Shown here: positions 33,678 to 41,668 of the stretch, piece after piece
How the letters are laid out: each line of letters opens with the position of its first letter
How positions within the stretch are numbered: the stretch's first letter is position 1
Assembly (NCBI GenBank): GCA_964565895.1
Contig: CAZMGT010000027.1
Location: forward strand, 1-46,257
Direction of reading: 5' to 3'
Source of the DNA: CAZMGT01 sp964565895
GTDB taxonomy: Bacteria > Armatimonadota > Zipacnadia > UBA1398 > CAZMGT01
Length of the DNA: 46,257 bases
The notes under the pieces: generated by a model
Database searches by the model: none
What the model was told of the DNA's origin: nothing
What the model saw: the letters and a program-made list of their open reading frames with translations, nothing else
Position numbers and translations under genes: made by a program

Positions 33678-34288
33678 GTTGTCCCTCCTTCGACCGAGGG
33701 AAGTTCAATTTGCCGCCGCGCAAACCTTCGTAGCGCAGCCAAAGCGCGCTGCGCTGCGTTGTTACGCAAGCTAGGTTTTTGTCAAGGCGCGGTCAGCGCC
33801 TCGCGCCACTCCGGGCCGAGCAGGTCCAGCGGCAAACTAGGCCCGCTCAGCAACCGTTCGACGTCGGGGACAAGCGCAGTGCGCGCCGAAACAAGAAATC
33901 GGTCCGGGAAAACCGCAGCCCACAGCGGACAAGCTTCGCCTCTCTCTGCGCGCCGATGAGAGAATGCGCCCTTCGCTGGGCCGCAGCGACTTCAGGGGAT
34001 AGTCGGCGCGGAGGGAATAAAACCGAGCAACTGTTTTTAGGGAAGAGGCCGCCGCTCCACCTGCACTTGCGGAAAAGTGAGCTTTTGCGCCGCGGCTTTC
34101 GGCCGACTGTAGCGCCTCGGCCCGCTGCTGTGCAGCGCCGCGCCTGCGTGCTCCACGCGCTGGGTTGGGCTCGCTGCTGTCCCCCTCTGCGCCGCTAGGG
34201 TTTTCGGCAACGCTCGCGCGGGGCCGGGGCGCGAGGAGGAGTTGGGCCAGCGCAGCGAAAATCCCAACGGTTGCGAGGGCAAGGGGCA
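33678..34288. other. 611-base region without a convincing gene
   Basis: This divergent spacer separates the AGCS symporter and the UroD-like gene. It has short open frames on both strands, all rich in Arg, Ser and Ala and without ribosome sites or recognisable motifs. A TTGACA hexamer sits on the minus strand (33780-33785) and could be a -35 element for the symporter, but I see no good -10. I found no tRNA cloverleaf or terminator here. Confidence 0.5.
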
Positions 34289-35263
34289 ATGACACCGCGC
34301 GAGCGAGCGATTCGGGCGCTAACGCTTAAGCCCCCCGCGCCGGGGGTTGTTCCCGCGGCCGAGCTTGAGTTTCAGCTAACTTGGGAGAAGTTTCGCAGGC
34401 GCTATCACACGCGCGAGGAATACGACGCAGCCCAGGGCGCCGAGCTCGCCCGCCTCGTGCGCGAGGACGCCGAGCTGCGCGTCGCCGTCCACCGCGCGTA
34501 CGACCTGGCGTTTACCATTTTGCACGCCCCGCCCGGGCGCACACCGCGCGAGACGGTGGAGCGCATGCGCCGGCTCATCGGGGCCATGCGCGAGCTTTCC
34601 GGCGACGAGTTTCTCATGGTCGCCCACGGCGATGCCACCCTTGCCCTGCCCGACGGCAAGCGCATGTGGGAGCTGTCTGTGCGCATGGTTGACGACCGCG
34701 AGAACCTGCTCCGCGAGCTGGGCGAGCGGGTGGAGCGGCAGCTCGCCCTGGGCGAGCAGCTTGTCGCCGCAGGCGTGGAGGCGTTTGCCCTGTGCGCCGA
34801 CTACTGCTACAACACCGGGCCGTGGTGTTCGCCCGCGATGTTCGCGGAGTTCGTCACCCCGTTCTTAAAGCGCCTTGTCGAAGGCTATCGCAGCATGGGA
34901 GCCTATGTGATCAAGCACACCGACGGGAACATTATGCCCATCCTCGACCAGCTTCTTGAGTGCCGGCCCCACGCCCTGCACTCGCTCGACCCCCAGGCGG
35001 GCGTGGACATCGCCGAGGTTAAGCGTCTGTGCGGCGACCGCGTATGCCTTATCGGCAACGTAAACTGCGCGCTTATGCAAACGGGGACCGAGGACGAGAT
35101 CGTGGAAAGCGCGCGCTATGCCCTGCGCCACGGAATGCCCGGTGGGGGCTACATTTTCTCCACAAGCAACGTCGCGTTCGCCGGCCTGCCGCTTGAGCGC
35201 TATGAGCTAATTCACCGCGTGCGGCGCAAGGAGGGTGTGTATCCTGCCCCGACCGAGGCATAG
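34289..35263 (+). CDS. UroD/MtaA-like family protein (TIM barrel)
   Basis: A 324-residue protein of the uroporphyrinogen decarboxylase-like superfamily, which also holds MtaA/CmuA-type cobalamin:coenzyme methyltransferases. Opening MTPRERAIRALTLKPP and the strand AYVIKHTDGNIMPILDQLLE are typical, as are HALHSLDPQAGVDIAEVKRL and CLIGNVN. In corrinoid methyltransferases the corresponding strand reads H-x-C and binds zinc together with a later Cys; here it reads H-T-D and the later position is GGGYIFSTSN, so that zinc site is not complete. The protein is therefore probably not a standard heme-pathway decarboxylase nor a standard MtaA. ATG 34289 follows AAGGGG; an in-frame TTG 18 bases earlier is less likely. 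It ends 30 bases from the convergent DUF4185-like gene. Confidence 0.85.
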   Translation: MTPRERAIRALTLKPPAPGVVPAAELEFQLTWEKFRRRYHTREEYDAAQGAELARLVREDAELRVAVHRAYDLAFTILHAPPGRTPRETVERMRRLIGAMRELSGDEFLMVAHGDATLALPDGKRMWELSVRMVDDRENLLRELGERVERQLALGEQLVAAGVEAFALCADYCYNTGPWCSPAMFAEFVTPFLKRLVEGYRSMGAYVIKHTDGNIMPILDQLLECRPHALHSLDPQAGVDIAEVKRLCGDRVCLIGNVNCALMQTGTEDEIVESARYALRHGMPGGGYIFSTSNVAFAGLPLERYELIHRVRRKEGVYPAPTEA

Positions 35264-35293
35264 GGGGCGCGTCGGCGATCGTTTTCGCTTGCG

Positions 35294-36376
35294 CTATTGC
35301 TTTAGGATGAGCTCGACCTTCATGAGGTTGAATTGGTCGCCGCGGTCGGAGATATGCCACATTGTCTTCCCGTCGGGGCTCATCCACTTTGCGGGGAACG
35401 TGTGGATCCACGCCGGGCGGTTCTTGCTTGCCCCGTTTGGGTCGGGGGTATAGGTCCACTCGGGAAAGTCCTTGCCATAGGCCACCGTCGTCCACGGCCC
35501 CCAGGGCTCGGGGGCGTCGAACAGCCCCCACTCCCCAGAGTCGCCGTTGTGCCGCACGCAAAGCAGATAGCGCTTAAGCACGGGGTGGAAGACGCAGCTC
35601 ACGCCCCACTCCGTGCCCTTCGGGTCGCGGAACACGGGCTTTTGCTTGGCGATGTCTTTCGTCCACAGGGGCTTGCCGTCGGCTGCTAACCCGGCGAAAA
35701 ACTCATATGCCGCGCGCTCGGCGAGGCGCTCTTTGGGCACGCGGAAAAGCGCCAGCCCATCCGCCCAGGGCTTTTCGCTATAACCATAGACGTAGTTGTC
35801 GCGCGCGCCTGCATATGCTCGGCCAAACTGCAAGATTCCGGGATCGGCAAACGCCGCCCCGGGTTCGTTAAACACCGGGCCGAGATCCTTCCACGTTAGC
35901 CCAAAGTCCGTAGACACCCACAGTCGGTTGTTCGTCCACACGTCTTGCTCCACGACGTAAAGGTAGATTGCCTTTCCGATGGCGATTACGCCGCTGCTCG
36001 TTTTGCCGCGAATGGGCTTTTGCCGCGAGAGGGGGTTTACCCCACCCCAGACGTTAGTGGCGCGCCAATTGGGGGGCATGCCCTCGATGCGCGCCACGCC
36101 CAGGCTTACCCGGCCGAGCTTGTTCGTCCCGCCAAAGCCGCCGCCATCGCCCCAGGCGACATATAGGTTGTCGTCCGCGGCCCACGTTGTGCCGAACTGG
36201 TCGCTGCCCGGGGCGGCCTTAACCCACGTGCTTTTGTCGAACTTGATGCCCGCGATAACCGGACTTGGGGGATAGGGCGCTTCGCTCAGTTGCGCTTGCG
36301 CCGCGCAAGCGCAGAGAATGCAAAACAAACAAAAGGCCGCAGAAAACTTTCCCGCCAAAGCTGCCATCGGCTCCAT
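35294..36376 (-). CDS. Exported DUF4185-like beta-propeller protein
   Basis: A 360-residue secreted protein. The signal peptide (GKFSAAFCLFCILCACAAQA) may end at AQA or form a lipobox. The mature part repeats aromatic beta-blade units: FGTTWAADDNLYVAWGDGGG, then NRLWVSTDFGLTWKDLGPVF, NYVYGYSEKPW and EWGLFDAPEPWGPWTTV, then KTMWHISDRGD. This resembles DUF4185 and five-bladed propeller proteins linked to carbohydrate processing, but no catalytic residue can be named. ATG 36376 has AGGAGAG ten bases upstream; a start 30 bases earlier lacks support. It faces the UroD-like gene end-to-end and may belong with the carbohydrate genes to the right. Confidence 0.6.
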   Translation of the reverse strand: MEPMAALAGKFSAAFCLFCILCACAAQAQLSEAPYPPSPVIAGIKFDKSTWVKAAPGSDQFGTTWAADDNLYVAWGDGGGFGGTNKLGRVSLGVARIEGMPPNWRATNVWGGVNPLSRQKPIRGKTSSGVIAIGKAIYLYVVEQDVWTNNRLWVSTDFGLTWKDLGPVFNEPGAAFADPGILQFGRAYAGARDNYVYGYSEKPWADGLALFRVPKERLAERAAYEFFAGLAADGKPLWTKDIAKQKPVFRDPKGTEWGVSCVFHPVLKRYLLCVRHNGDSGEWGLFDAPEPWGPWTTVAYGKDFPEWTYTPDPNGASKNRPAWIHTFPAKWMSPDGKTMWHISDRGDQFNLMKVELILKQ

Positions 36377-36567
36377 CGCTCTCTCCTTTCGCACGGTTCT
36401 TGCCAATTGCCCGGCCGGCGCCGCACCTACTCAGCGCCGACGCGCGCGGCCACATGGGCCGAACACGCCTTGCCCTCAATCAGCCGGCGGGGAGAAGCTC
36501 CCGCCGGTAGGTTCTTGCAAATCGCGGAAGTGAAGCAGTAGCCTGCCCATTGTTCCCTCGCCAACGG

Positions 36568-36998
36568 TCAGTTTCCCTGCTTCGTCGCGACGTAGCCGGT
36601 CTTCTCCTCGCAGGCGAAATAGGAACAGTCATTGCGCAATGTAGTGCGCCGAGGAGTACTCCACGAGACCCCGTTGCGCCTTCTCCCGGGACCAGCGCTT
36701 AATGTTCTCCGCGCGCAACCGACAAGTGCGCCGGCCCATCTTGTCTCCGGCAAGCTCCTCGCAGAGAAGGCAGCAGGAATGCTGCGTTATGCAGCGGTTC
36801 TCTGCGCGGAGGCACGAGCCGTCGTAGCCGAAGTGATATTGTGCGCCGCCGCTGCGCATTTTGAGGCGGCGGCCCTCGGTCAGCGCGCGACGGATGGCCG
36901 CCGCGGTCCCGCTTTGCACAAACCGCTCGTTGCGATTCAGGGCATGGTAGTACGGCTGGAGGAGCTTGAGTACCTGCCACTCAGCGAAGCAAGCCAGT
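36568..36998 (-). pseudogene. Possible frameshifted Cys-rich gene remnant in a 790-base gap
   Basis: Within the spacer 36377-37167 the minus strand shows protein-like sequence in one frame from about 36998 to 36629: FAEWQVLKLLQPYYHALNR, then QYHFGYDGSCLRAENRC, SCCLLCEELAGDKMGRR and TCRLRAENIKRW, ending SSAHYIAQ-stop. One base over, the next frame continues as NDCSYFACEEKTGYVATKQG to a stop at 36568. Skipping one base would join these parts into a single Cys-rich protein of about 140 residues. I found no ATG or ribosome site at its 5' end; only a GTG at 36919. It may be a decayed zinc- or iron-sulfur-binding protein, a sequencing error, or chance. I recognise no family. The remaining bases of the gap on either side appear empty. 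Confidence 0.3.
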
Positions 36999-37167
36999 AC
37001 CGCCGCGCAAGCGCTTGCCCGCCGCGCGCAGGGTGACCTGCGCCCTTGCTGTTTCCGGGAAAGGCGTGCTTAAAGCGTTGCGGGCAGGTGAGGCCGCGCC
37101 TGCCTGCGAAGCCCACCGGGCGTAGTTCGCCTGAGGCAAAACTTGGCCGCTGCCGGGGCGCGCGAGG

Positions 37168-38226
37168 ATGGAGCTTGAGTTTAAGCCCGACTTTGCCCAA
37201 GCACAGAGGCGCTGGGACGCGTTTTGGCACAAGGAGATAATCGACAGGCCCTGCGCCGGGGTCGTCGCCCCCAAAGATGGGGCAAGGCCCGTGCCCCGGC
37301 CGAAGTACTTGGACGGCTTCCACGGCGACTATGCGGCAGCGGTGGAGCGCTTTGCCGCTTGGGCTTCGCAGCACTATTTCGCAGGCGAGGCTATTCCTCA
37401 GTTTTGCCCCTCGTTTGGGCCGGACATGTTCGCCGCGTTTTTGGGCGCGGAGCTGCGCTGGTCGGAGAGCGACGTGCTCACCACATGGTGCCTCCCGTGC
37501 ATCGAGGACTGGGCGCAGGCCCTTCCCCTGCGCATTGACCCCGAAAACCGCTGGTGGCGGGGCATCCTCGAGTTTTTGCGCACGAGCGCCGAGCTAGGCG
37601 AGGGAAAGTTCCTTACCGCGGTAATTGACCTGCACAGCAACGCCGACGCCGTGGCCGCCGCGCGCCGCCCGGAGAGGTTTTGTATGGATCTTTACGACTG
37701 TCCGGAGATGGTCGAGCGGGCGATGCGCGACGTGCGCGCGCTATATCCGATGGTTTACGAGGCGGTGTTTGCCGCGGGGCGCATGGACAAATGGGGCAGC
37801 TCGCACGCGTTTTATTGCCGCGGGCGGTTCGCCATGACCCAGTGCGACCTGGCCTATCTCGTCTCGCCGGAGATGTTTAACCGGTTTATCCTCCCCGCGC
37901 TGCGCGAGGAGTGGGCGTATCTCGACCATTCCATCTACCACCTCGACGGCGAGAAGGCGCTGGTGCACTTGGAGGCGATCCTCGCCAGCGAGGACCTGGG
38001 CGGCGTTCAGTGGGTCCCGGGCGCGGGCAAGCCGCGGCAGGTGGAGTGGCTGGACCTGCTCAAGCGCATCCAGGCTGCGGGAAAGTCGCTGCACATTCGC
38101 GCGAGCATCGAGGAGATAAAGCAAATCCACCGCGAGCTCCGGCCGGAGCTTGTCTTTTACGACACCTGGGCGCCAAGCGAGCGCGAGGCGGACGAGTTTT
38201 TGGCGTGGCTTAAGCGCAATACATAG
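37168..38226 (+). CDS. UroD-like family protein, divergent
   Basis: A 352-residue protein, distantly UroD-like. The start MELEFKPDFAQAQRRWDAFW lacks a signal peptide, and the C-terminal half has AYLDHSIYHLDGEKALVHLE followed by GGVQWVPGAGKPRQVEWLDL, in the positions where UroD/MtaA proteins have their substrate and zinc-binding strands. Here the key motif reads H-L-D-G, with Asp in place of the zinc-ligand Cys. W-rich segments near residues 125-135 may line a pocket. It is the most divergent of the three UroD-like proteins in this window. A Shine-Dalgarno CGAGG abuts the ATG and is rather close. No partner gene is adjacent on the same strand. Methyl transfer, decarboxylation or binding only cannot be told apart. 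Confidence 0.7.
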   Translation: MELEFKPDFAQAQRRWDAFWHKEIIDRPCAGVVAPKDGARPVPRPKYLDGFHGDYAAAVERFAAWASQHYFAGEAIPQFCPSFGPDMFAAFLGAELRWSESDVLTTWCLPCIEDWAQALPLRIDPENRWWRGILEFLRTSAELGEGKFLTAVIDLHSNADAVAAARRPERFCMDLYDCPEMVERAMRDVRALYPMVYEAVFAAGRMDKWGSSHAFYCRGRFAMTQCDLAYLVSPEMFNRFILPALREEWAYLDHSIYHLDGEKALVHLEAILASEDLGGVQWVPGAGKPRQVEWLDLLKRIQAAGKSLHIRASIEEIKQIHRELRPELVFYDTWAPSEREADEFLAWLKRNT

Positions 38227-38308
38227 CTCCCCCCCGCGCCGCCGGCTTGGGGCGGGAGCGGCCGGCCGAGCAGCAGGCCTTTTCGCGCGCCTGCCCGGCG
38301 GCTGGCGG

Positions 38309-38345
38309 AAAAAAAGCCGCGCGCGGCGCTGCCACGCGCGGCTTT
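38309..38345 (-). terminator. Rho-independent terminator for the leftward UroD-GH-epimerase operon
   Basis: An 11-bp perfect inverted repeat, AAAGCCGCGCG (38313-38323) with CGCGCGGCTTT (38335-38345), loop 11 bases. On the minus strand it is followed by seven T residues (38315-38309). It begins 22 bases beyond the stop of the epimerase gene. Only three T residues follow on the plus strand, so it is a weak terminator for the gene ending at 38226. Confidence 0.9.
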
Positions 38346-38367
38346 GCCGGCTAGCTGAGCATTGGCC

Positions 38368-39219
38368 CTAGCCGAACACCTTGCGCACGTACTCCAGGTT
38401 GCGCTTGGTGTCGTCAACAACGTTCTTGCTCGGGCTCGAGGTCTCCAGGATGTACCACCCGTCGTAGCCGATCTCCTTCATCACCTCGGCCACGGCGGGC
38501 CAATTGACGTTGGTGATCTTCTCCATGTAGTCGCGCCCGTTCTTCAGATGGACCTCGCAGATGCGCTCTTTGCCGAGCTTGCGCACCTCAGCGATAACGT
38601 CGCGCCCGCGGTTGGCGGAGTTTTTGAAGTCGTAGTAGACCTGGACATAGGGGTGGTCTACCTGGTCCAGGATGCGCAGGTTGTCCTCGGCGCTAAGGGT
38701 GTTCTCCAGCCCGAGGATAACGTTGTTCTTTTCCGCCCGCGGGGCAAGGAGCTTAAGCACGTCAACAATGCGCTTGACGTCCTCCTTGCGGTCCATCTTA
38801 ATCTCGCCGCGCCCGAAAAACGCCAAAAGAATGCACTTTGCCCCCATTTTCGGCGAGACCTCGATGGCGTCGTCAACCCACACTGCGGCGCGCGGCTCGG
38901 TGGCCAGGGGAACGCTATTGAGCACGCCGAGGGCGAGCGAGGGGAACTTAATATTGTACTTCTTGCCGTCGTCGAGGTAGCGCTTGAGCACCGCCGGGTC
39001 ATCGCGCAACTGCCCCAGGCTGACCTGGATCCCATCGAGCCCGATCTCCCGCGCTAGGGCAACGGCCTCGACGTTGGCGCGTTTGCCCATGCTCCAGTCG
39101 CACATGCCGATCTTAATTCCCTGCTGCGCCGGAGCCCCCCGCGCGGCAAGCTCCGCTGCGGCAAGGCCGGCCAGCCCCGCGGTAACCTTTTTCATGAACT
39201 CCCGTCGCGTTGCTTTCAC
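38368..39219 (-). CDS. Exported sugar isomerase/epimerase, xylose-isomerase-like TIM barrel
   Basis: A 283-residue TIM barrel with a Tat-like leader: TRREFMKKV followed by a mild hydrophobic stretch and APAQQG. The barrel strands include IKIGMCDWSMGKRANVEAV, IGLDGIQVSLGQL, NVILGLENTLSAED, VYYDFKNSANRGRD and ICEVHLKNG, and a final IGYDGWYILETSSP. Glu in GLENT, Asp in YYDFKN and His in EVHLK are the likely metal ligands as in IolE-type enzymes. Family enzymes isomerise or epimerise sugars or inositols; an exported version suggests action on free sugars outside the cytoplasm, as seen in planctomycete-like genomes. GTG 39219 has GGGAGGAG about six bases upstream. It is the last gene of the leftward operon, 22 bases before the terminator. 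Confidence 0.87.
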   Translation of the reverse strand: MKATRREFMKKVTAGLAGLAAAELAARGAPAQQGIKIGMCDWSMGKRANVEAVALAREIGLDGIQVSLGQLRDDPAVLKRYLDDGKKYNIKFPSLALGVLNSVPLATEPRAAVWVDDAIEVSPKMGAKCILLAFFGRGEIKMDRKEDVKRIVDVLKLLAPRAEKNNVILGLENTLSAEDNLRILDQVDHPYVQVYYDFKNSANRGRDVIAEVRKLGKERICEVHLKNGRDYMEKITNVNWPAVAEVMKEIGYDGWYILETSSPSKNVVDDTKRNLEYVRKVFG

Positions 39220-39316
39220 CTTTGCTCCTCCCTTAACAAGGCTGTTTGCCTTGGTGTTCTTTTTCGGCGGCAGCTTTCTTCGAATGATCTATTCGTCAAC
39301 TGCGACATGCGCGCCT

Positions 39317-41575
39317 TCACCGTTGTTGACGGACAAGCTTTAGGGCAACGTCCTTCTCGATTTCCGGCAGAGCGATGGACAGCGCCCCGCCGCGCGCTGT
39401 GCTTTCTTGCGTCTGCGAGACGCGGCCGGCATAGGTGTCCCACAGCTCCACGCGAAAGGCGCCGTCGCGCAGGCCGTGCAAGGTCAGCCGCGTGGGCGGC
39501 ACGGGTGTGAGCTGTTCGCCTACCACGCACATGCGATACCACGTGTGCTGGGCGTTTTGGAGCCAAACAATGGCGAACTCGTCGTTTTGCAAGCCAAACA
39601 CACGCAGCGGCGGCCCGACCTGCAGCAGCCCGCCGGCAAGGCTGTAGCCCACGAGGATCCAGTCCCTGCCCACGTTCTCCACGCGCACAGTGTGCTCGCC
39701 GGGGGGAATGTCTATCGCATACTGCCCGTCGTATTGGTGCAGCGTGGCGTGGCTCTTGTCGCCGTCGGTATCCGGCATGTCGCGGTCGAGGGCCAGCTTG
39801 TCGTCGAGATGGCATACGAGATGCGCCCCGCCGTAGCCGGAAACCCCTTCCACGGAGACGACCAGGCGCGTGGGGCGGTTTGTGCGCAGGTGAAACGTGA
39901 GCGGGTTGTGCAGGTCGGGGTGGTTTACCAGGCCATGGAGCACGCCGGCGATCTCGCCCGCGGTGCGCCAGTTGCCGCGCTCGTCAACGAATACCTCGGT
40001 GGGCCGGTTAGCAAGCGCGGGCTGCCACAGCTGCGGGCCCTGGGGAAAGATTAGGTCAACGTAGCGCGCGGGCTGTGGGGTGGCGTAGCTCAGCTCCGCG
40101 CCCTCCAGCCGCCTCAGGCCGAGCTTGGGGAAGTCTATCCCCTCGACGAACCGGCTCACCGCCGCGAAGTGGTAGTAGAGGTTGTTTTTGTGAATGTGGT
40201 TGTCCCACCACCAGAGCATCGCCGTTCCCGCGGCGCCCAGGCAAAGCTGCGACCACAGGCCGTTGTGCAGGCAAATGCCCTTTGGGTCGCGCTTGTCCTC
40301 GCCGCCCGCTGCGCCTGTGCCGAACTCGCCGACATAGTGCGGCTTGCCGTATTGCTCCTTTGCCTTGTGAAACTCGGCCAGCGCAGTGGCGATGTCGCGC
40401 TGACCATAGGAATGCGTCTGGACATAGTCTAGCTCGGGCAGGCGGTCGATCTCCGGCACGCCTGGGCTGCGCGCGAAGCTCGTGGTAATTAGGTGGTCGT
40501 ATGGGTCGAGGCGGCGGAGGTAGCGGGCCATCTCCTCGTGCCACCTGCGGACAAGCTCCTCCTCCCACGCTTCGGGCGAGATAATGTCCACCTCGTTCCA
40601 AAACTCCCAGCTCAGCACATGCGTGCGGCAGGCATAGCGGGCGACGAGGTAGCGCAGCTTGGCGCGGTAGCAGCGGAGCATAGTGTCGTTTGTCCAAAAC
40701 TCGATGGGCTGGGCCAACGGGCCGCCGTTTGCGCGGTTATGTGGGGTTTGCTCCCAAAACGAATAGCCGCCGCTTTTCGCCATGCGCAGCTCGTTAAAGC
40801 TGTCCAGGCAAAGCATGACGTAAAGGCCATATTTCTCCGCCAGGTCGAGCACATAGTCCAGGCGCCACGCGTTGGCGAGGTCGATCGCCCCTACCCTCTC
40901 GCGCTCCAGGGCAAACGTCGTCCACGCCGGCCCGAGCCAGAGGCGGAAGTAGTTGCACCCCGCCTCGCCGTAGGCGCGCAGCCACTCGTCGTAGTCGAAC
41001 GTCCCGCGCTGGTGTCCCCAGCAGACGTTGGCGCCGATGGCGAAATATGGAGCGCCGCTGTCGAAGGCAAAGTAGCGGCAGTCGGCGCTGCTCACGCGGA
41101 CAAACCCCGGCTCTTCGCTTGGGCTGACGTTAAAGGTCAGCGGCGCGGCGCTCGCCTGCTTGCCCGAGGAGTCGCGGGCAAAGACGCGCAGGGTGTGCCG
41201 CCCGGGCTCGGTGGGGCAAAAGCGCAAGCGCCAGGTTGGCGTGCCGTTTGGCTCAAGCCTCTCGCGGCCGTTGACAAGCGCTCGCCGAAAGTCCTGAAAG
41301 AAAAACGCGGGAAGGGTTATTTTCTTGCCGCTTGGCGCGGAAAACTCACCGCGGACGTCGATCTCCCGCTCGCCGAACGGGCTGCTATATGTCGCCTGAA
41401 GCTCAACCTCAAACTCCGTCCAGCGAAACTGAGCGGCGGGCTTGCGCAACTGGCGCACGGCGGCGATGCGCAGCGGGCGGTTGTCGGAAGGCAGGGCGCG
41501 GGCCTGGCTTGCCGAAGCGCCTCCACCGAGCGACAAAGCCAAAGCAAGAACAAGCGCCAAAGCAAATCCGCCCAT
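39317..41575 (-). CDS. Exported DUF5060/GH5-like glycoside hydrolase
   Basis: A 752-residue secreted hydrolase. A signal peptide (GGFALALVLALALSLGGGAS) precedes a beta domain of DUF5060 type (FRWTEFEVELQATYSSPFGE through PTWRLRFCPTEPGRHTLRV, residues 48-150). A clan-A TIM barrel follows, with the acid/base Glu328 in LSWEFWNEVD and the nucleophile Glu417 in KPHYVGEFGTG. Two C-terminal beta domains complete the protein. This layout fits cellulase/mannanase-like (GH5-type) enzymes, but the exact family and substrate cannot be read here. ATG 41575 has GGAGGAGGA upstream; the longer start would precede the signal peptide with a charged leader. It lies between the UroD-like and epimerase genes with gaps of 93 and 97 bases, so the three probably form one operon. 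Confidence 0.85.
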   Translation of the reverse strand: MGGFALALVLALALSLGGGASASQARALPSDNRPLRIAAVRQLRKPAAQFRWTEFEVELQATYSSPFGEREIDVRGEFSAPSGKKITLPAFFFQDFRRALVNGRERLEPNGTPTWRLRFCPTEPGRHTLRVFARDSSGKQASAAPLTFNVSPSEEPGFVRVSSADCRYFAFDSGAPYFAIGANVCWGHQRGTFDYDEWLRAYGEAGCNYFRLWLGPAWTTFALERERVGAIDLANAWRLDYVLDLAEKYGLYVMLCLDSFNELRMAKSGGYSFWEQTPHNRANGGPLAQPIEFWTNDTMLRCYRAKLRYLVARYACRTHVLSWEFWNEVDIISPEAWEEELVRRWHEEMARYLRRLDPYDHLITTSFARSPGVPEIDRLPELDYVQTHSYGQRDIATALAEFHKAKEQYGKPHYVGEFGTGAAGGEDKRDPKGICLHNGLWSQLCLGAAGTAMLWWWDNHIHKNNLYYHFAAVSRFVEGIDFPKLGLRRLEGAELSYATPQPARYVDLIFPQGPQLWQPALANRPTEVFVDERGNWRTAGEIAGVLHGLVNHPDLHNPLTFHLRTNRPTRLVVSVEGVSGYGGAHLVCHLDDKLALDRDMPDTDGDKSHATLHQYDGQYAIDIPPGEHTVRVENVGRDWILVGYSLAGGLLQVGPPLRVFGLQNDEFAIVWLQNAQHTWYRMCVVGEQLTPVPPTRLTLHGLRDGAFRVELWDTYAGRVSQTQESTARGGALSIALPEIEKDVALKLVRQQR

Positions 41576-41668
41576 GAAACAATCCTCCTCCCCGGCACAC
41601 CCCGTTTGCCGGCTCCCCCCTTGTCGCACGCTTGGGCCAACGCGGGCACTTGGCCGCGCAGGGCAAGG

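Noticed and set aside
33837..34295. Small minus-strand frame beginning with a hydrophobic stretch
   Set aside because: The start overlaps the UroD-like start, composition is low-complexity, and there is no ribosome site.
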